A stretch of DNA of 64,000 nt from Mucilaginibacter oryzae (GTDB taxonomy: Bacteria > Bacteroidota > Bacteroidia > Sphingobacteriales > Sphingobacteriaceae). This document shows, in pieces, positions 55,298 to 63,881 of the stretch. The stretch is taken from contig NZ_QGHA01000001.1 in assembly GCF_003148845.1 (NCBI RefSeq), positions 682,001-746,000 of the forward strand, in the 5' to 3' direction. The notes below the pieces were generated by a model that did not search any database, was not told the DNA's origin, and saw only the letters and a list, made by a program, of their open reading frames with translations. Within the stretch, counting starts at the first letter, position 1, and each line of letters starts with the position of its first letter. Made by a program: the position numbers and the translations under genes.

Positions 55298-56467
55298 TTA
55301 CATACGCGCGGAAGCGGCCTTTCTCTCGCCATTGCCAAAAAACAGGTTGAAACCCGGCGTGAAAACAGCCTTAGCCCCCTGCTGCTTGCTTATGCCTAAA
55401 CTAAAATCAACCCACATGCCGCCAAAAAATGCAGTTTCGATACCCAGGCTGGCTTTGTAAGTAAATTTTTGGTTGGTTTGAAAAAGGCCATTGGCTTCTA
55501 CAAAACCTTTAACATCATTACTCCCATAGTATGCCCGTGAACCTATACTGAGACTCTTTGCACCTAAACGGGAGTTAACTGTATCGCGTAATTGCCCTGT
55601 TGCGCCGATCAGCAACTGGCCTTTAGCCCCCAAAGGAAACCCGGCAGTTGTCCATAAACCAAGTTTTGATGCCGGTTTAATGTTTCGTATTAAAGAATCT
55701 TTTGAATTAAAAAGAGCAGCGATACCCACGTCCCAAATGCTTTTATTCCATAAAACATTTTTTATGCTGTCTCTTATCTGAACTATCCTGTCCGGATTAA
55801 ACTTACCTACATTCTTAATGTAATCCAGTATTTCCTGTTTGATAACTTTACCTGTGGCTGTACCAGGCTCTGCCAGCCTGTAAATGCTGTCCACAACATG
55901 ACGCCAATGTTGATAACCATTACCGTTGGTATCGGCGTCCATGTATTTTTTTGCCACAAATCTTAAAGCCTCCGAGTATGACCTTGTGCCGGCTTGTCCA
56001 AGCAAGTTTAGTTGATTAATCAAGGAAGCATTAAGACGCAGATCCTGAAAATCTAAAATTCGGAATTTAATCCCTAAGCCGATCGCATAGCTTTTGTCTG
56101 AATTAACTTTTGTACCGACCGACAAAGCTGAGGTATACCAAAACCTGTTTTTATAGAAATCGTTAAGGCTGACATTTGGATGAAATAGTTTGGGTGACAA
56201 CTCCACCGCAAGATTTTGGGGTATTGCAGCGCCGTTCGCTGTAAAATAGTTACCTATCGAAAAAGCGATATCACGCACAGATGTAGGCCTCATAATACTG
56301 CTCGGGCTCGTGCCGAGTATCTTAAAACCAGGAGATTCCGGTACTGCGTAATTCAGATCGCCCCAACCCGCTTCTATGGCCGGAAAATGTTTTGACGTAT
56401 CCGTTTGAGCCCATACCTTACCTGAGCCTGCAAACAATATTAACAAAATGATCCTGATCGTTTTCAT
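55298..56467 (-). CDS. outer membrane beta-barrel-like protein of unknown function
   Basis: 389 residues. Signal peptide (1-20, ends KVWAQ). Many alternating beta segments at both ends (WYTSALSVGTKV, YAIGLGIKFRI; GLWTTAGFPLGAKGQLLIGATGQL, YKASLGIETAFFGGMWVDFSLGI) suggest a barrel, with a helical insert (about 165-265). I do not recognise a named family. Last gene of a minus-strand run after the small genes at 56485 and 56906. It may display or export something linked to the peptidase-like cluster; unproven. Confidence 0.8.
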   Translation of the reverse strand: MKTIRIILLILFAGSGKVWAQTDTSKHFPAIEAGWGDLNYAVPESPGFKILGTSPSSIMRPTSVRDIAFSIGNYFTANGAAIPQNLAVELSPKLFHPNVSLNDFYKNRFWYTSALSVGTKVNSDKSYAIGLGIKFRILDFQDLRLNASLINQLNLLGQAGTRSYSEALRFVAKKYMDADTNGNGYQHWRHVVDSIYRLAEPGTATGKVIKQEILDYIKNVGKFNPDRIVQIRDSIKNVLWNKSIWDVGIAALFNSKDSLIRNIKPASKLGLWTTAGFPLGAKGQLLIGATGQLRDTVNSRLGAKSLSIGSRAYYGSNDVKGFVEANGLFQTNQKFTYKASLGIETAFFGGMWVDFSLGISKQQGAKAVFTPGFNLFFGNGERKAASARM

Positions 56468-56484
56468 GGCAATTTGTTCCGGGT

Positions 56485-56847
56485 TTAAATAAATACTGCT
56501 TCCGTAGTGTCATTTACTATTGTAGCTGTTGAATTTCCGGTGAATACCTGGACTGCCGCGCAACTGATACCATTTTGTTTTACCGTAGCCGTAGCACGAA
56601 AGATGCCAGTGCCTCCGGCGGGATCAATCTCGCCCCAGGCGATGTTGAGACATTTTCCAACCAGGTCGCTGCCACGTCCGAGGTTAAACTCCGTTTCACC
56701 ATCCCACTGCCCCTTGCCCGTTTCGAATTGATTGCCGGAATCGCAGTCAACAACTTCAAACTCATAAAAAAACAGATCGGTTGTTTGGAATTCAAACACC
56801 AGTTTCGCATCATCCCCGGGAGATGCGATTTTAATTTGGGTACTCAT
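56485..56847 (-). CDS. small unknown beta-rich protein
   Basis: 120 residues, no signal peptide, predicted beta-sandwich (KLVFEFQTTDLFFYEFEVVD; GIFRATATVKQNGISCAAVQVF). The ATG at 56847 is used; an upstream in-frame start at 56937 would run into the leader. It lies 17 bases before the barrel-protein gene and 58 bases after the membrane-protein gene. Function unknown. Confidence 0.7.
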   Translation of the reverse strand: MSTQIKIASPGDDAKLVFEFQTTDLFFYEFEVVDCDSGNQFETGKGQWDGETEFNLGRGSDLVGKCLNIAWGEIDPAGGTGIFRATATVKQNGISCAAVQVFTGNSTATIVNDTTEAVFI

Positions 56848-56905
56848 GATTGTAAGGATTTGTTCAAAAATTAATTTATAGTTATTTAACCGCTTACAGC
56901 GGACA

Positions 56906-57331
56906 TTAATTGTGCTTAAATGCACTGAGCTGCGCACTGGTATTTAATGTTTCCTGTTGCGATTTTTGCTTGTTTACGTCTTTTACGGCACTCACATAAC
57001 CCAACAGGTTGGTCCAGAAAGCGGATCCGCCACTTGCCATCAATCCGATGAGAGCAACAGGAATATGAGTGTCATCCTTCCCCAACCAGAAGGTTTCGAA
57101 AAAACCATGTTCACCGTTAGAATATCTTGCTGTAACCCAGGATACGATGAAAGCTATGATCATCAATGCTGAACGGCGAGTTTTCTCCTTGCCGTCATTA
57201 ACGGGAGGTACAGTGGGTGGCGGCTCCTGAAGCCAGGAAAAATTTGTTTTAACCAACGTAATCAAGCGCTCGCTGGCCAGGCTGATGGCGAGAATAACCG
57301 AGATTAATTTAGTGATTGCTGAAATGTCCAT
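56906..57331 (-). CDS. small membrane protein of unknown function
   Basis: 141 residues with probable membrane helices near 5-22, 54-69 and 93-115 and a proline-rich loop (PPPTVPPV) between the first two. Charged, Gln/Ser-rich tail. The size and helices recall phage-holin-like or accessory membrane proteins, but I do not recognise a family. First gene of the minus-strand run toward 55298. It has a CAAATTTG-like -7 element about 20 bases upstream. Confidence 0.7.
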   Translation of the reverse strand: MDISAITKLISVILAISLASERLITLVKTNFSWLQEPPPTVPPVNDGKEKTRRSALMIIAFIVSWVTARYSNGEHGFFETFWLGKDDTHIPVALIGLMASGGSAFWTNLLGYVSAVKDVNKQKSQQETLNTSAQLSAFKHN

Positions 57332-57660
57332 TGTGATAAATTTGCTTGGTCAAATTTGATCAATACATCAGGAATCAGAAACGGGTTATTTCCCGTATTT
57401 ATATAAGTGTTTTTCCCATTCTCAACCGGTGTTTTTTTCTAATTTCCGAGATGAGCCATGCTAACGGAGATGTGAGATATGCTATAAAGACCTCTCCTAC
57501 TTTCCATTTGCCTCAAAAGAGCTTACGCGGAACCAGTTGGCTGTTTAAAGCTTATAATCTAAAATCGTAATTACAACGTTTTTACAAAAGTGAAAGTCTT
57601 AAGTCACCCTCCCAAATACACTTGAGATTCGACTTAAGACTTTCGACTTATAATCTGAGA
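57332..57660. other. intergenic stretch with a 14-bp inverted repeat
   Basis: No gene found. A perfect inverted repeat GAAAGTCTTAAGTC (57592-57605) and its complement (57631-57644) encloses 25 bases. Similar words (AGTC, CTTAA, CTGAGACTTG) recur around it, as in many Bacteroidota intergenic spacers. Confidence 0.6.
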
Positions 57661-57668
57661 CTTGAAAT

Positions 57669-57746
57669 TACACGTTAAACCTGAAGTGCATAATGCCGCC
57701 ATTCGGCACAATGTAGGTTTTACCTTCAACGCCTAATTTACCTGAC
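57669..57746 (-). pseudogene. duplicated 3'-end fragment of ychF
   Basis: The minus strand reads KLGVEGKTYIVPNGGIMHFRFNV-stop, nearly the same as the last residues of the intact ychF gene at 60185, with few changes (VQDGD to VPNGG). No start or upstream ychF part is present. It is a partial copy about 2.5 kb from the parent gene, on the same strand, joined to a phospholipase remnant. Confidence 0.8.
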
Positions 57747-57951
57747 CACATAAACCTTTAAGGGTGCCTAAATGGTGATCGAACGGGCGGTTTTGCTGCA
57801 TCAGGAACACAATATGCCCGGCATCATAAAAAATACTGTCTGGCTCGGGATTAACGGCCAATGCTTTCTGTATTACGGATGGCAACATGTTTATAGCGGC
57901 GGCGCTGCCGGATAATAAGGCTGCCTTTTTTAAAAAATATCTTCTGAATTC
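57747..57951 (-). pseudogene. N-terminal remnant of phosphocholine-specific phospholipase C
   Basis: The minus strand encodes RRYFLKKAALLSGSAAA (Tat-type signal) then ALAVNPEPDSIFYDAGHIVFLMQQNRPFDHHLGTLKG, typical of the start of Tat-exported phosphocholine-specific phospholipases C (HIVILMQENRSFDH). The ATG is lost or out of frame (a one-base change near 57951) and the frame ends after about 65 codons at the ychF-like fragment. More than 90% of the gene is gone. Confidence 0.75.
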
Positions 57952-58141
57952 AGGTTAAAAATCTATTTAATCACTTTGCTTTATGAAAGATACTGCAAAG
58001 GCCAGGTGAAGCCCTTTAATAACCTTAAACTATAGCAAATGTTATCTGCCGGGATACGTTTAGTCCTGCAGATAGCAGGCATTGAGCTTCTCAACAAAAC
58101 AACTTGAGCTTTTTAACAAAACACAGGGTTGCCTGTCTGGC

Positions 58142-58149
58142 TAATTTTG
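58142..58149 (+). promoter_or_regulatory. -7 promoter element of the SDR gene
   Basis: TAATTTTG, a perfect match to TAnnTTTG, lies 22 bases before the ATG at 58172. Confidence 0.6.
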
Positions 58150-58171
58150 TATCATCAAAACAAATAAAAAG

Positions 58172-59056
58172 ATGAAAAAAGTATGGTTTATAACAGGCAG
58201 CGGCAGAGGTTTAGGCCGCTCGCTTGCCGAAACGGCTTTAGCGGCGGGCAATTATGTAGCCGCCACTGCGCGCAATCCGGAACAATTACGTGATTTGGCC
58301 GGAAAATATCCCAACCAGGTTTATACTATAAAATTAGATGTTACTGATTACCCTGCAGTGCATCAGGCTGTAGCTGATGCGGTAGCCCACTTTGGCAAAA
58401 TTGATGTACTGGTAAACAACGCCGGTTTTGGAATTATAGGTGCAGCCGAAGCTTTTACTGACGAGCAGGTTAGAAGTCAGCTGGAAACCAATTTATATGC
58501 CCCTATCGAGATAACCCGTGCCGTGCTGCCTTATATGCGCAAACAAGGCTCGGGTCGCATTTTACAGATTAGCTCAATTGGCGGCCGTATTGGTAATGCC
58601 GGTTTAAGTATTTACCAGGCAGCTAAATTTGGCTTAAGCGGCTTTACTGAAGCGTTAGCAAAAGAGGTAAAACCATTAGGAATTTTAGTTACCAGTGTTG
58701 AGCCCGGCGGCTTCCGTACCGATTGGGCCGGCGATTCGATGAGCTATGCGCCAAAGGTTGAAGGCTACGAACAAACCGTTGACGCCCGCGCTGATTATAT
58801 TTCGAGCGGAAAATTCATCCCGGTGGGTGACCCTGATAAAGCGGCTGAAGTGATGGTTAAATTAATTGAAAATCCCGAGCCGCCGGTGCACCTTGTATTG
58901 GGTAGTGAAGCCGCAGCTTTATTAACGCTTGCCGATGAAGCCCGCAAGGCCGAGTTTGAAAAATGGCTGCCGGTTACCAAATCAACAGATCATGACGAGG
59001 CCGGTGATTTTATGAATACCGAGTATGGTAAGGCGATAGCAGCGCAGAAAGATTAA
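58172..59056 (+). CDS. short-chain dehydrogenase/reductase
   Basis: 294 residues, classical SDR. Cofactor motif TGSGRGLG (8-15), NNAG (about 86-89), catalytic Ser in ISSIGG and Tyr-Lys in YQAAK. The length and C-terminal extension fit the group of 'oxidoreductase, SDR family' close to retinol-dehydrogenase-like proteins. Substrate unknown. It has its own promoter and is followed by an AraC-type regulator gene on the same strand, a pairing common in Bacteroidota, so that regulator may control it. Confidence 0.94.
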   Translation: MKKVWFITGSGRGLGRSLAETALAAGNYVAATARNPEQLRDLAGKYPNQVYTIKLDVTDYPAVHQAVADAVAHFGKIDVLVNNAGFGIIGAAEAFTDEQVRSQLETNLYAPIEITRAVLPYMRKQGSGRILQISSIGGRIGNAGLSIYQAAKFGLSGFTEALAKEVKPLGILVTSVEPGGFRTDWAGDSMSYAPKVEGYEQTVDARADYISSGKFIPVGDPDKAAEVMVKLIENPEPPVHLVLGSEAAALLTLADEARKAEFEKWLPVTKSTDHDEAGDFMNTEYGKAIAAQKD

Positions 59057-59196
59057 ATATTGTTCAGCTGTCGTGTTTCCACGACATCTGAATTTCTTGC
59101 TTTCGGTTACTGCTTGGCAGCAAGATCTGCAGGCATACGTGATAACGCCCCGGGGTGAAAGGATATGGATAACTTAGAAAGTTATACAGGTATTAT

Positions 59197-59204
59197 TAAA
59201 TTTG
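59197..59204 (+). promoter_or_regulatory. -7 promoter element of the AraC gene (near-leaderless)
   Basis: TAAATTTG matches TAnnTTTG perfectly and ends six bases before the ATG at 59211, so the transcript would have almost no leader. Confidence 0.55.
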
Positions 59205-59210
59205 ATCAGT

Positions 59211-60011
59211 ATGCCAACGTCAAAAACACTACCACGCATAATTTATTCCTGCTACTCGGAAGTTAGCCGTGCCGGTGAGCAGTTTATTGCCGACCATGTA
59301 TTTGGCTATATCCTCTCCGGCGATTCGGAACTGTATGTTAACGGCAAAAACTACTATTTTAAACAGGGCGACTATCGTTTTTTAAAACGCAATGAGCTGG
59401 CCAAATTTGCTAAACATCCTCCTCAAAACGGCGAGTTTAAAACCATAACTATTGGGATTGACCAGGATACGCTGAAAGCCATGAGCGCCGAATTGAACAT
59501 ACAGGCCGACGGCCGTTACACCGGCGAGAGCGCACTGTTTTTAAAACCCAACGAACTTTTCAGCAATTATATTCAATCGCTAAGCCCCTACATGGATAAA
59601 ACTGCCGGAGAAATTAATCCCTCACTTACCCACCATAAGGTTAAAGAAGCGGTGATGATATTATTGGAAACCAACCCCGAATTGAAAAACATCCTGTTTG
59701 ACTTCAGCGAGCCAGGGAAAATTGACCTCGAAGCCTTCATGACAAAAAATTACCGTTTTAATGTTGATATCAGCCGCTTTGCCTATTTAACCGGCCGGAG
59801 CCTGGCAACATTTAAGCGCGATTTTGAACGTGTGTTCAATACTTCTCCCAACCGCTGGATCCAAAACCAACGATTAAAAGATGCTTATTACCTGCTGAAA
59901 GAAAAAGGCGAAAAAGTATCGGATGTGTATATGGAAGTAGGCTTTAAAGACCTGTCGCATTTTTCATTCGCTTTTAAAAAGGCTTACGGTGTAGCGCCGT
60001 CGGCGGTATAA
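59211..60011 (+). CDS. AraC-family transcriptional regulator
   Basis: 266 residues. N-terminal cupin-like effector domain (about 20-95, FGYILSGDSELYVNGKNYYFKQGDYRFLKRNE) and C-terminal double helix-turn-helix (about 165-266, ISRFAYLTGRSLATFKRDFERVFNTSPNRWI; VYMEVGFKDLSHFSFAFKKAYGVAPS). The ATG at 59211 is used; a TTG at 59202 overlaps the -7 element. It probably regulates the SDR gene upstream or itself. Effector unknown. Confidence 0.92.
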   Translation: MPTSKTLPRIIYSCYSEVSRAGEQFIADHVFGYILSGDSELYVNGKNYYFKQGDYRFLKRNELAKFAKHPPQNGEFKTITIGIDQDTLKAMSAELNIQADGRYTGESALFLKPNELFSNYIQSLSPYMDKTAGEINPSLTHHKVKEAVMILLETNPELKNILFDFSEPGKIDLEAFMTKNYRFNVDISRFAYLTGRSLATFKRDFERVFNTSPNRWIQNQRLKDAYYLLKEKGEKVSDVYMEVGFKDLSHFSFAFKKAYGVAPSAV

Positions 60012-60038
60012 TTGCAAAATAGAAGCAAGAAGTAAAGG

Positions 60039-60161
60039 TTCAAGAGACAAGAAAAAGAAGCTGAAATAAAAAGCCAGGAAAAAGTTGGAAGTTTTGATTT
60101 CCTTTCTTCTTTCCTGGCTTTTGTAGCTTGATATCTTAATTCTAATTTCTTGTCTCTTGAA
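60039..60161. repeat. nested inverted repeats between AraC and ychF genes
   Basis: An outer perfect 16-bp inverted repeat (60039-60054 TTCAAGAGACAAGAAA and its complement at 60146-60161) encloses the terminator hairpin at 60069-60122. The whole segment could fold into one long cruciform-like structure, as in miniature repeat elements. Confidence 0.65.
60069..60122. terminator. bidirectional terminator between convergent AraC and ychF genes
   Basis: AAAAGCCAGGAA (60069-60080) and its complement (60111-60122) form a 12-bp stem with A/T ends in both directions. The loop of 30 nt is long, so efficiency is uncertain. Confidence 0.65.
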
Positions 60162-60184
60162 TCCTGATTTCCTGACTCTCTCCC

Positions 60185-61288
60185 TTACACGTTAAACCTG
60201 AAGTGCATAATGTCGCCATCCTGCACAATATAGGTTTTACCTTCAACGCCTAATTTACCGGCTTCTTTAATAGCAGTTTCTGAGCCATTGTATTTTACAA
60301 AATCTTCGTATTTAATCACCTCGGCACGGATAAAGCCTTTTTCAAAATCGGTATGGATCACACCTGCGGCCTGCGGGGCGGTAAAACCCTGGGTGATGGT
60401 CCAGGCACGCACTTCCTGTACACCGGCAGTAAAGTAAGTAGCCAGGTTTAACAGGCGATAAGCAGCTTTGATCAGTTTATTAACTCCCGATTCGGCCAGG
60501 CCCAGATCGTCCAGAAACATCTGGCGTTCTTCGTAAGTTTCCAGTTGCGAAATTTCAGATTCAATCTGCGCTGAAATGATCAAAACTTCCGCATTTTCTT
60601 CTTTTACGGCAGCTTTCACCTTCTCCACATAAGCATTACCCGTATTTACCGAAGCTTCGTCAACATTACAAACATAAAGTACGGGTTTGGCGGTAAGCAG
60701 CCAAAGGTCGGCCACATATTCTTTGTCTTCTTCCTCAACCGGGGCGTTACGGGCCGATTTACCGGCAAGCAGGTGGTTTTTGTAAACCGTTAAAACATCA
60801 AAAGTTTTTTTAGCTTCCTTATCGCCGCCTGTTTTGGCCATCTTTTCAACCTTCTGGATCTTTTTCTCTATCGATTCCAGGTCTTTTAGTTGCAGCTCGG
60901 TATCAATGATCTCTTTATCGCGGATCGGATCAACCGAACCATCCACGTGGATCACGTTATCATTATCAAAGCAGCGCAACACATGGATAATGGCGTTGGT
61001 AGCGCGGATGTTGGCTAAAAACTGGTTGCCCAAACCCTCGCCTTTGCTGGCGCCTTTAACCAGGCCCGCAATATCCACAATCTCGATGGTGTTGGGCATT
61101 ATGCTTTTAGGGTTAACTATTTCGGTAAGTTTGGTAAGGCGCTCATCGGGCACGGTAATTACACCCACATTGGGCTCGATAGTACAAAACGGAAAGTTAG
61201 CCGCCTGTGCCTTAGCGTTTGATAAGCAATTAAAAAGTGTTGATTTGCCCACATTTGGCAAACCTACTATCCCACATTGTAAACCCAT
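60185..61288 (-). CDS. ychF: redox-regulated ATPase YchF (OLA1 family)
   Basis: 367 residues, the usual length. Obg-like P-loop protein that prefers ATP, binds ribosomes and is linked to oxidative-stress control. G1 is GLPNVGKST (8-16), G3 is DIAG (about 72-75) and the altered G4 region is YVCNVDE. A coiled-coil insert (about 125-170) and C-terminal TGS domain (about 280-367, AAGVIHTDFEKGFIRAEVI) follow. A partial copy of its 3' end lies at 57669. Confidence 0.97.
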   Translation of the reverse strand: MGLQCGIVGLPNVGKSTLFNCLSNAKAQAANFPFCTIEPNVGVITVPDERLTKLTEIVNPKSIMPNTIEIVDIAGLVKGASKGEGLGNQFLANIRATNAIIHVLRCFDNDNVIHVDGSVDPIRDKEIIDTELQLKDLESIEKKIQKVEKMAKTGGDKEAKKTFDVLTVYKNHLLAGKSARNAPVEEEDKEYVADLWLLTAKPVLYVCNVDEASVNTGNAYVEKVKAAVKEENAEVLIISAQIESEISQLETYEERQMFLDDLGLAESGVNKLIKAAYRLLNLATYFTAGVQEVRAWTITQGFTAPQAAGVIHTDFEKGFIRAEVIKYEDFVKYNGSETAIKEAGKLGVEGKTYIVQDGDIMHFRFNV

Positions 61289-61305
61289 TGTTGTAGTTGA
61301 TTTTA

Positions 61306-61397
61306 GCCCCCTCTAAATCTCCCCCGGAAGGGGAGACTTCCGTATTTTTTTTATTAAAAGCCCTCCCTTCCGGGGAGGGTTGGGAGGGGTTGAATTC
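61306..61397. repeat. dispersed palindromic repeat, copy C
   Basis: Two hairpins (CTCCCCCGGAAGGGGAG; CCCTCCCTTCCGGGGAGGG) are separated by a T-rich bridge, followed by GGGAGGGGTTG. Same layout as copies A (23561) and B (45700) but with CCCCTC-type stems. Lies just upstream of ychF, divergent from mgtE. Confidence 0.65.
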
Positions 61398-61511
61398 GGC
61401 TGCAAAGATAACAGAAAATTTTGCCTTATAATTTGAAAAAATAAACGACTTTTGCGCACGAAAAAAGAAGCTAAAATATTTTAACACCGATGTAAAAAGG
61501 AGGGCCTATAT

Positions 61512-62882
61512 ATGGAAGAGATGGTTGAACAAGTAGAATTGTTACTTGAAAAACAAGACGATACCCAACTACAGGAATATTTGAACAACCTCAACATATC
61601 GGATGTTGAAGAACTGATTGGCGAACTTCCTGAACATGGCCCCAAATTTATCGAGATCCTTTCGTTAAACCGCGCGGTGCACGTATTCCGTATCCTCGAT
61701 TTCCCGGTGCAGGAACGGATTATCAGGAAGCTTTCGGCCCAAAAACTCGAAGACCTGGTAAACGAACTCCCGCCCGACGACCGCACAGCTCTTTTCAGCG
61801 AATTACACGGCGATGCGCGCCAAAAACTGCTTCAAAAACTTTCGAAAGAAAACCGCGACGAGGTAATCAAACTTTTAGGTTACGAAGAAGACAGCGTTGG
61901 CCGGTTGATGACGCCCGATTACATTGCCGTTAAACGAACCTGGGACGTAAGCCGGGTATTATCACATATCCGCCGTTACGGCAAAAACTCCGAAACCATT
62001 GATGTTATTTACGTGATTGATGACCAAGGCGTACTGCTGGATGACATCCGGATCCGTGAGATCTTACTGGTAAAACCCGAAACCAAAGTGAGCGAACTGA
62101 TGGATGGCCGGTTAATTTCGCTTAGCGCCGCCGACCCGCAGGAAGAAGCCATTAACGTTTTCAGGATGAACAACCGCACCGCCCTGCCCGTGGTTGATGA
62201 TGAAGATGTATTATTGGGCATCGTAACCATAGATGATATCCTCTGGATAGCCAACGAAGAATACACCGAAGACATCCAGAAAATTGGTGGTACGGAAGCC
62301 CTGGATGAACCCTACCTGGATATCAACCTGTTTAAACTGGTAAAGAAACGGGTAGGCTGGCTTATTATTTTATTTTTGGGCGAGATGCTTACCGCTACAG
62401 CCATGGGCTATTTTGGCGATGAAATATCAAAAGTGGTGGTACTTGCTTATTTTATCCCCCTGATTATTTCGAGCGGCGGAAACAGCGGCTCGCAGGCCTC
62501 TACCCTTATTATCCAGGCCATGGCTCTTGGCGAAGTTACCGTTGCCGACTGGTGGCGGGTTATGCGCCGCGAAATTCTTTCGGGCCTGATGCTGGGAATC
62601 TGCTTAGGTTTGATAGGCTTTTTACGTATCGCTGCCTGGAGCATGTTCAGCAGCATTTATGGCCCGCACTGGATGCTGGTAGGCTTTACCGTTGGCGCTT
62701 CACTTGTTGGCATTGTGTTATGGGGATCATTATCGGGTTCGATGCTGCCTTTGCTGCTTAAAAAGCTCGGGGCCGACCCGGCAACCTCTTCGGCGCCGTT
62801 TGTTGCCACACTGGTGGATGTTACCGGTTTGATTATTTATTTTACCATCGCGGTAATTTTTATGCGGGGGATACTTTTATAA
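61512..62882 (+). CDS. mgtE: magnesium transporter MgtE
   Basis: 456 residues. N-domain (about 5-125, ELPEHGPKFIEILSLN; LVNELPPDDRTALFSEL), two CBS domains (about 130-250, MTPDYIAVK; PVVDDEDVLLGIVTIDD) and a five-helix channel domain (about 275-455) with SSGGNSGSQAST and the Asp-containing SAPFVATLVDVTGLIIYF, where the selectivity Asp lies. Full length. A GGAGG Shine-Dalgarno-like sequence lies about 12 bases before the ATG. Likely gated by cytoplasmic magnesium through the N and CBS domains. Confidence 0.97.
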   Translation: MEEMVEQVELLLEKQDDTQLQEYLNNLNISDVEELIGELPEHGPKFIEILSLNRAVHVFRILDFPVQERIIRKLSAQKLEDLVNELPPDDRTALFSELHGDARQKLLQKLSKENRDEVIKLLGYEEDSVGRLMTPDYIAVKRTWDVSRVLSHIRRYGKNSETIDVIYVIDDQGVLLDDIRIREILLVKPETKVSELMDGRLISLSAADPQEEAINVFRMNNRTALPVVDDEDVLLGIVTIDDILWIANEEYTEDIQKIGGTEALDEPYLDINLFKLVKKRVGWLIILFLGEMLTATAMGYFGDEISKVVVLAYFIPLIISSGGNSGSQASTLIIQAMALGEVTVADWWRVMRREILSGLMLGICLGLIGFLRIAAWSMFSSIYGPHWMLVGFTVGASLVGIVLWGSLSGSMLPLLLKKLGADPATSSAPFVATLVDVTGLIIYFTIAVIFMRGILL

Positions 62883-62975
62883 CGCGCTGTTTGATAATTA
62901 ATATTGAGCAACTGGTGTTTTTAGTTATAATAATTATCTTAGCGTAAATTAAATTTAAAACCTTAACACTAAAAG

Positions 62976-63473
62976 ATGGAAACTACCGTAGAGGAAAAGT
63001 ATCAATCCCCGCAAATCCCTAACAATCTTATTTTAACACCCGAAGCGCAAAGTTTCCTGTTGTCCAGCGGAAAATGGGCTTCCTTTTTGGGTATCCTTGG
63101 CTTTATCTTTTGCGGCCTGTTTTTGCTTTTCGCCCTTTCTGTGGGAACGATCATGACGAAAATTGCCGAGTTACAGCCCGGTAATCCCGCAGCTATGATG
63201 ATGGCAGGCATGGGCGGAGGCCTGAGCGTTGTATATATTTTACTTGATTTATTGTATTTTTTCTTCGCGCTTTACCTTTACCAGTTTGCCGTTAAAATAA
63301 AAGCCGCCATAAACTTTAACGATAACTTTCACCTTACTGCAGGTTTAGGCAAACTAAAGTCGTTTTTTAAACTTTGGGGTATTGTCACTATCGTTATCTT
63401 AGCGTTATATGCCATAGGCATTATTTGCTTTATCGCATTCGCCGCCTCTATGGCTTCGGCAATGCACGGCTAA
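62976..63473 (+). CDS. DUF5362-like membrane protein
   Basis: 165 residues, three probable membrane helices (about 30-55, 75-100, 130-158) and a Met/Gly-rich loop (PAAMMMAGMGGGL). The pattern LSSGKWASFLGILGFI and FHLTAGLGKLKSFFKLWGI fits the DUF5362 group common in Bacteroidota, assigned from memory. Function unknown. Terminated by the hairpin at 63494-63522. Confidence 0.75.
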   Translation: METTVEEKYQSPQIPNNLILTPEAQSFLLSSGKWASFLGILGFIFCGLFLLFALSVGTIMTKIAELQPGNPAAMMMAGMGGGLSVVYILLDLLYFFFALYLYQFAVKIKAAINFNDNFHLTAGLGKLKSFFKLWGIVTIVILALYAIGIICFIAFAASMASAMHG

Positions 63474-63493
63474 ACAGATCAACTACATAAAAA

Positions 63494-63522
63494 AGCCCTG
63501 CCATCTTATGGATAGCAGGGCT
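63494..63522. terminator. bidirectional hairpin terminator
   Basis: AGCCCTGC (63494-63501) and its complement (63515-63522) are flanked by an A-run on one side and TATATTTTT on the other, so it can end both convergent transcripts. Confidence 0.8.
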
Positions 63523-63545
63523 GTATATTTTTGGTTAATTTGATA

Positions 63546-63881
63546 TTACAAATTCTCGAAAGTGAAATCCTCGTCGGCCGATGCACGGGCAATTTCAGAA
63601 TTTTCACTGTACTCGTAACGTTTTTCAACTACTTCCTGGTTCGATTTGATATAGTCGATAGTGTCTTTTAAACCTTCGGCAAATTTTTCGAAGTCTTCTT
63701 TGTATAAAAAAATCTTGTGTTTTACAAACACGCCATCTTCCAAACGCTTTTTACTCTCTGTAATTGTAACATAGTAATCGTTTGAACGGGTTGCTTTTAC
63801 ATCAAAAAAATAAGTACGCTTCCCGGCTCTTACTTTCTTCGAATAAACCTCTTCACGCTCTCTATTGTCAAAATCTCCCAT
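63546..63881 (-). CDS. DUF3276 protein, PUR-alpha-like nucleic-acid-binding
   Basis: 111 residues. One PUR-type repeat: KKVRAGKRTYFFDVKATRSNDYYVTITES (about 15-43) followed by a strand-helix (KHKIFLYKEDFEKFAEGLKDTIDYI). Related Borrelia and Bacteroidota PUR-domain proteins bind single-stranded DNA/RNA as dimers. The acidic C-terminal tail is typical of Bacteroidota members. Stand-alone gene near the window end; the 119 bases after its start contain no gene. Confidence 0.9.
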   Translation of the reverse strand: MGDFDNREREEVYSKKVRAGKRTYFFDVKATRSNDYYVTITESKKRLEDGVFVKHKIFLYKEDFEKFAEGLKDTIDYIKSNQEVVEKRYEYSENSEIARASADEDFTFENL

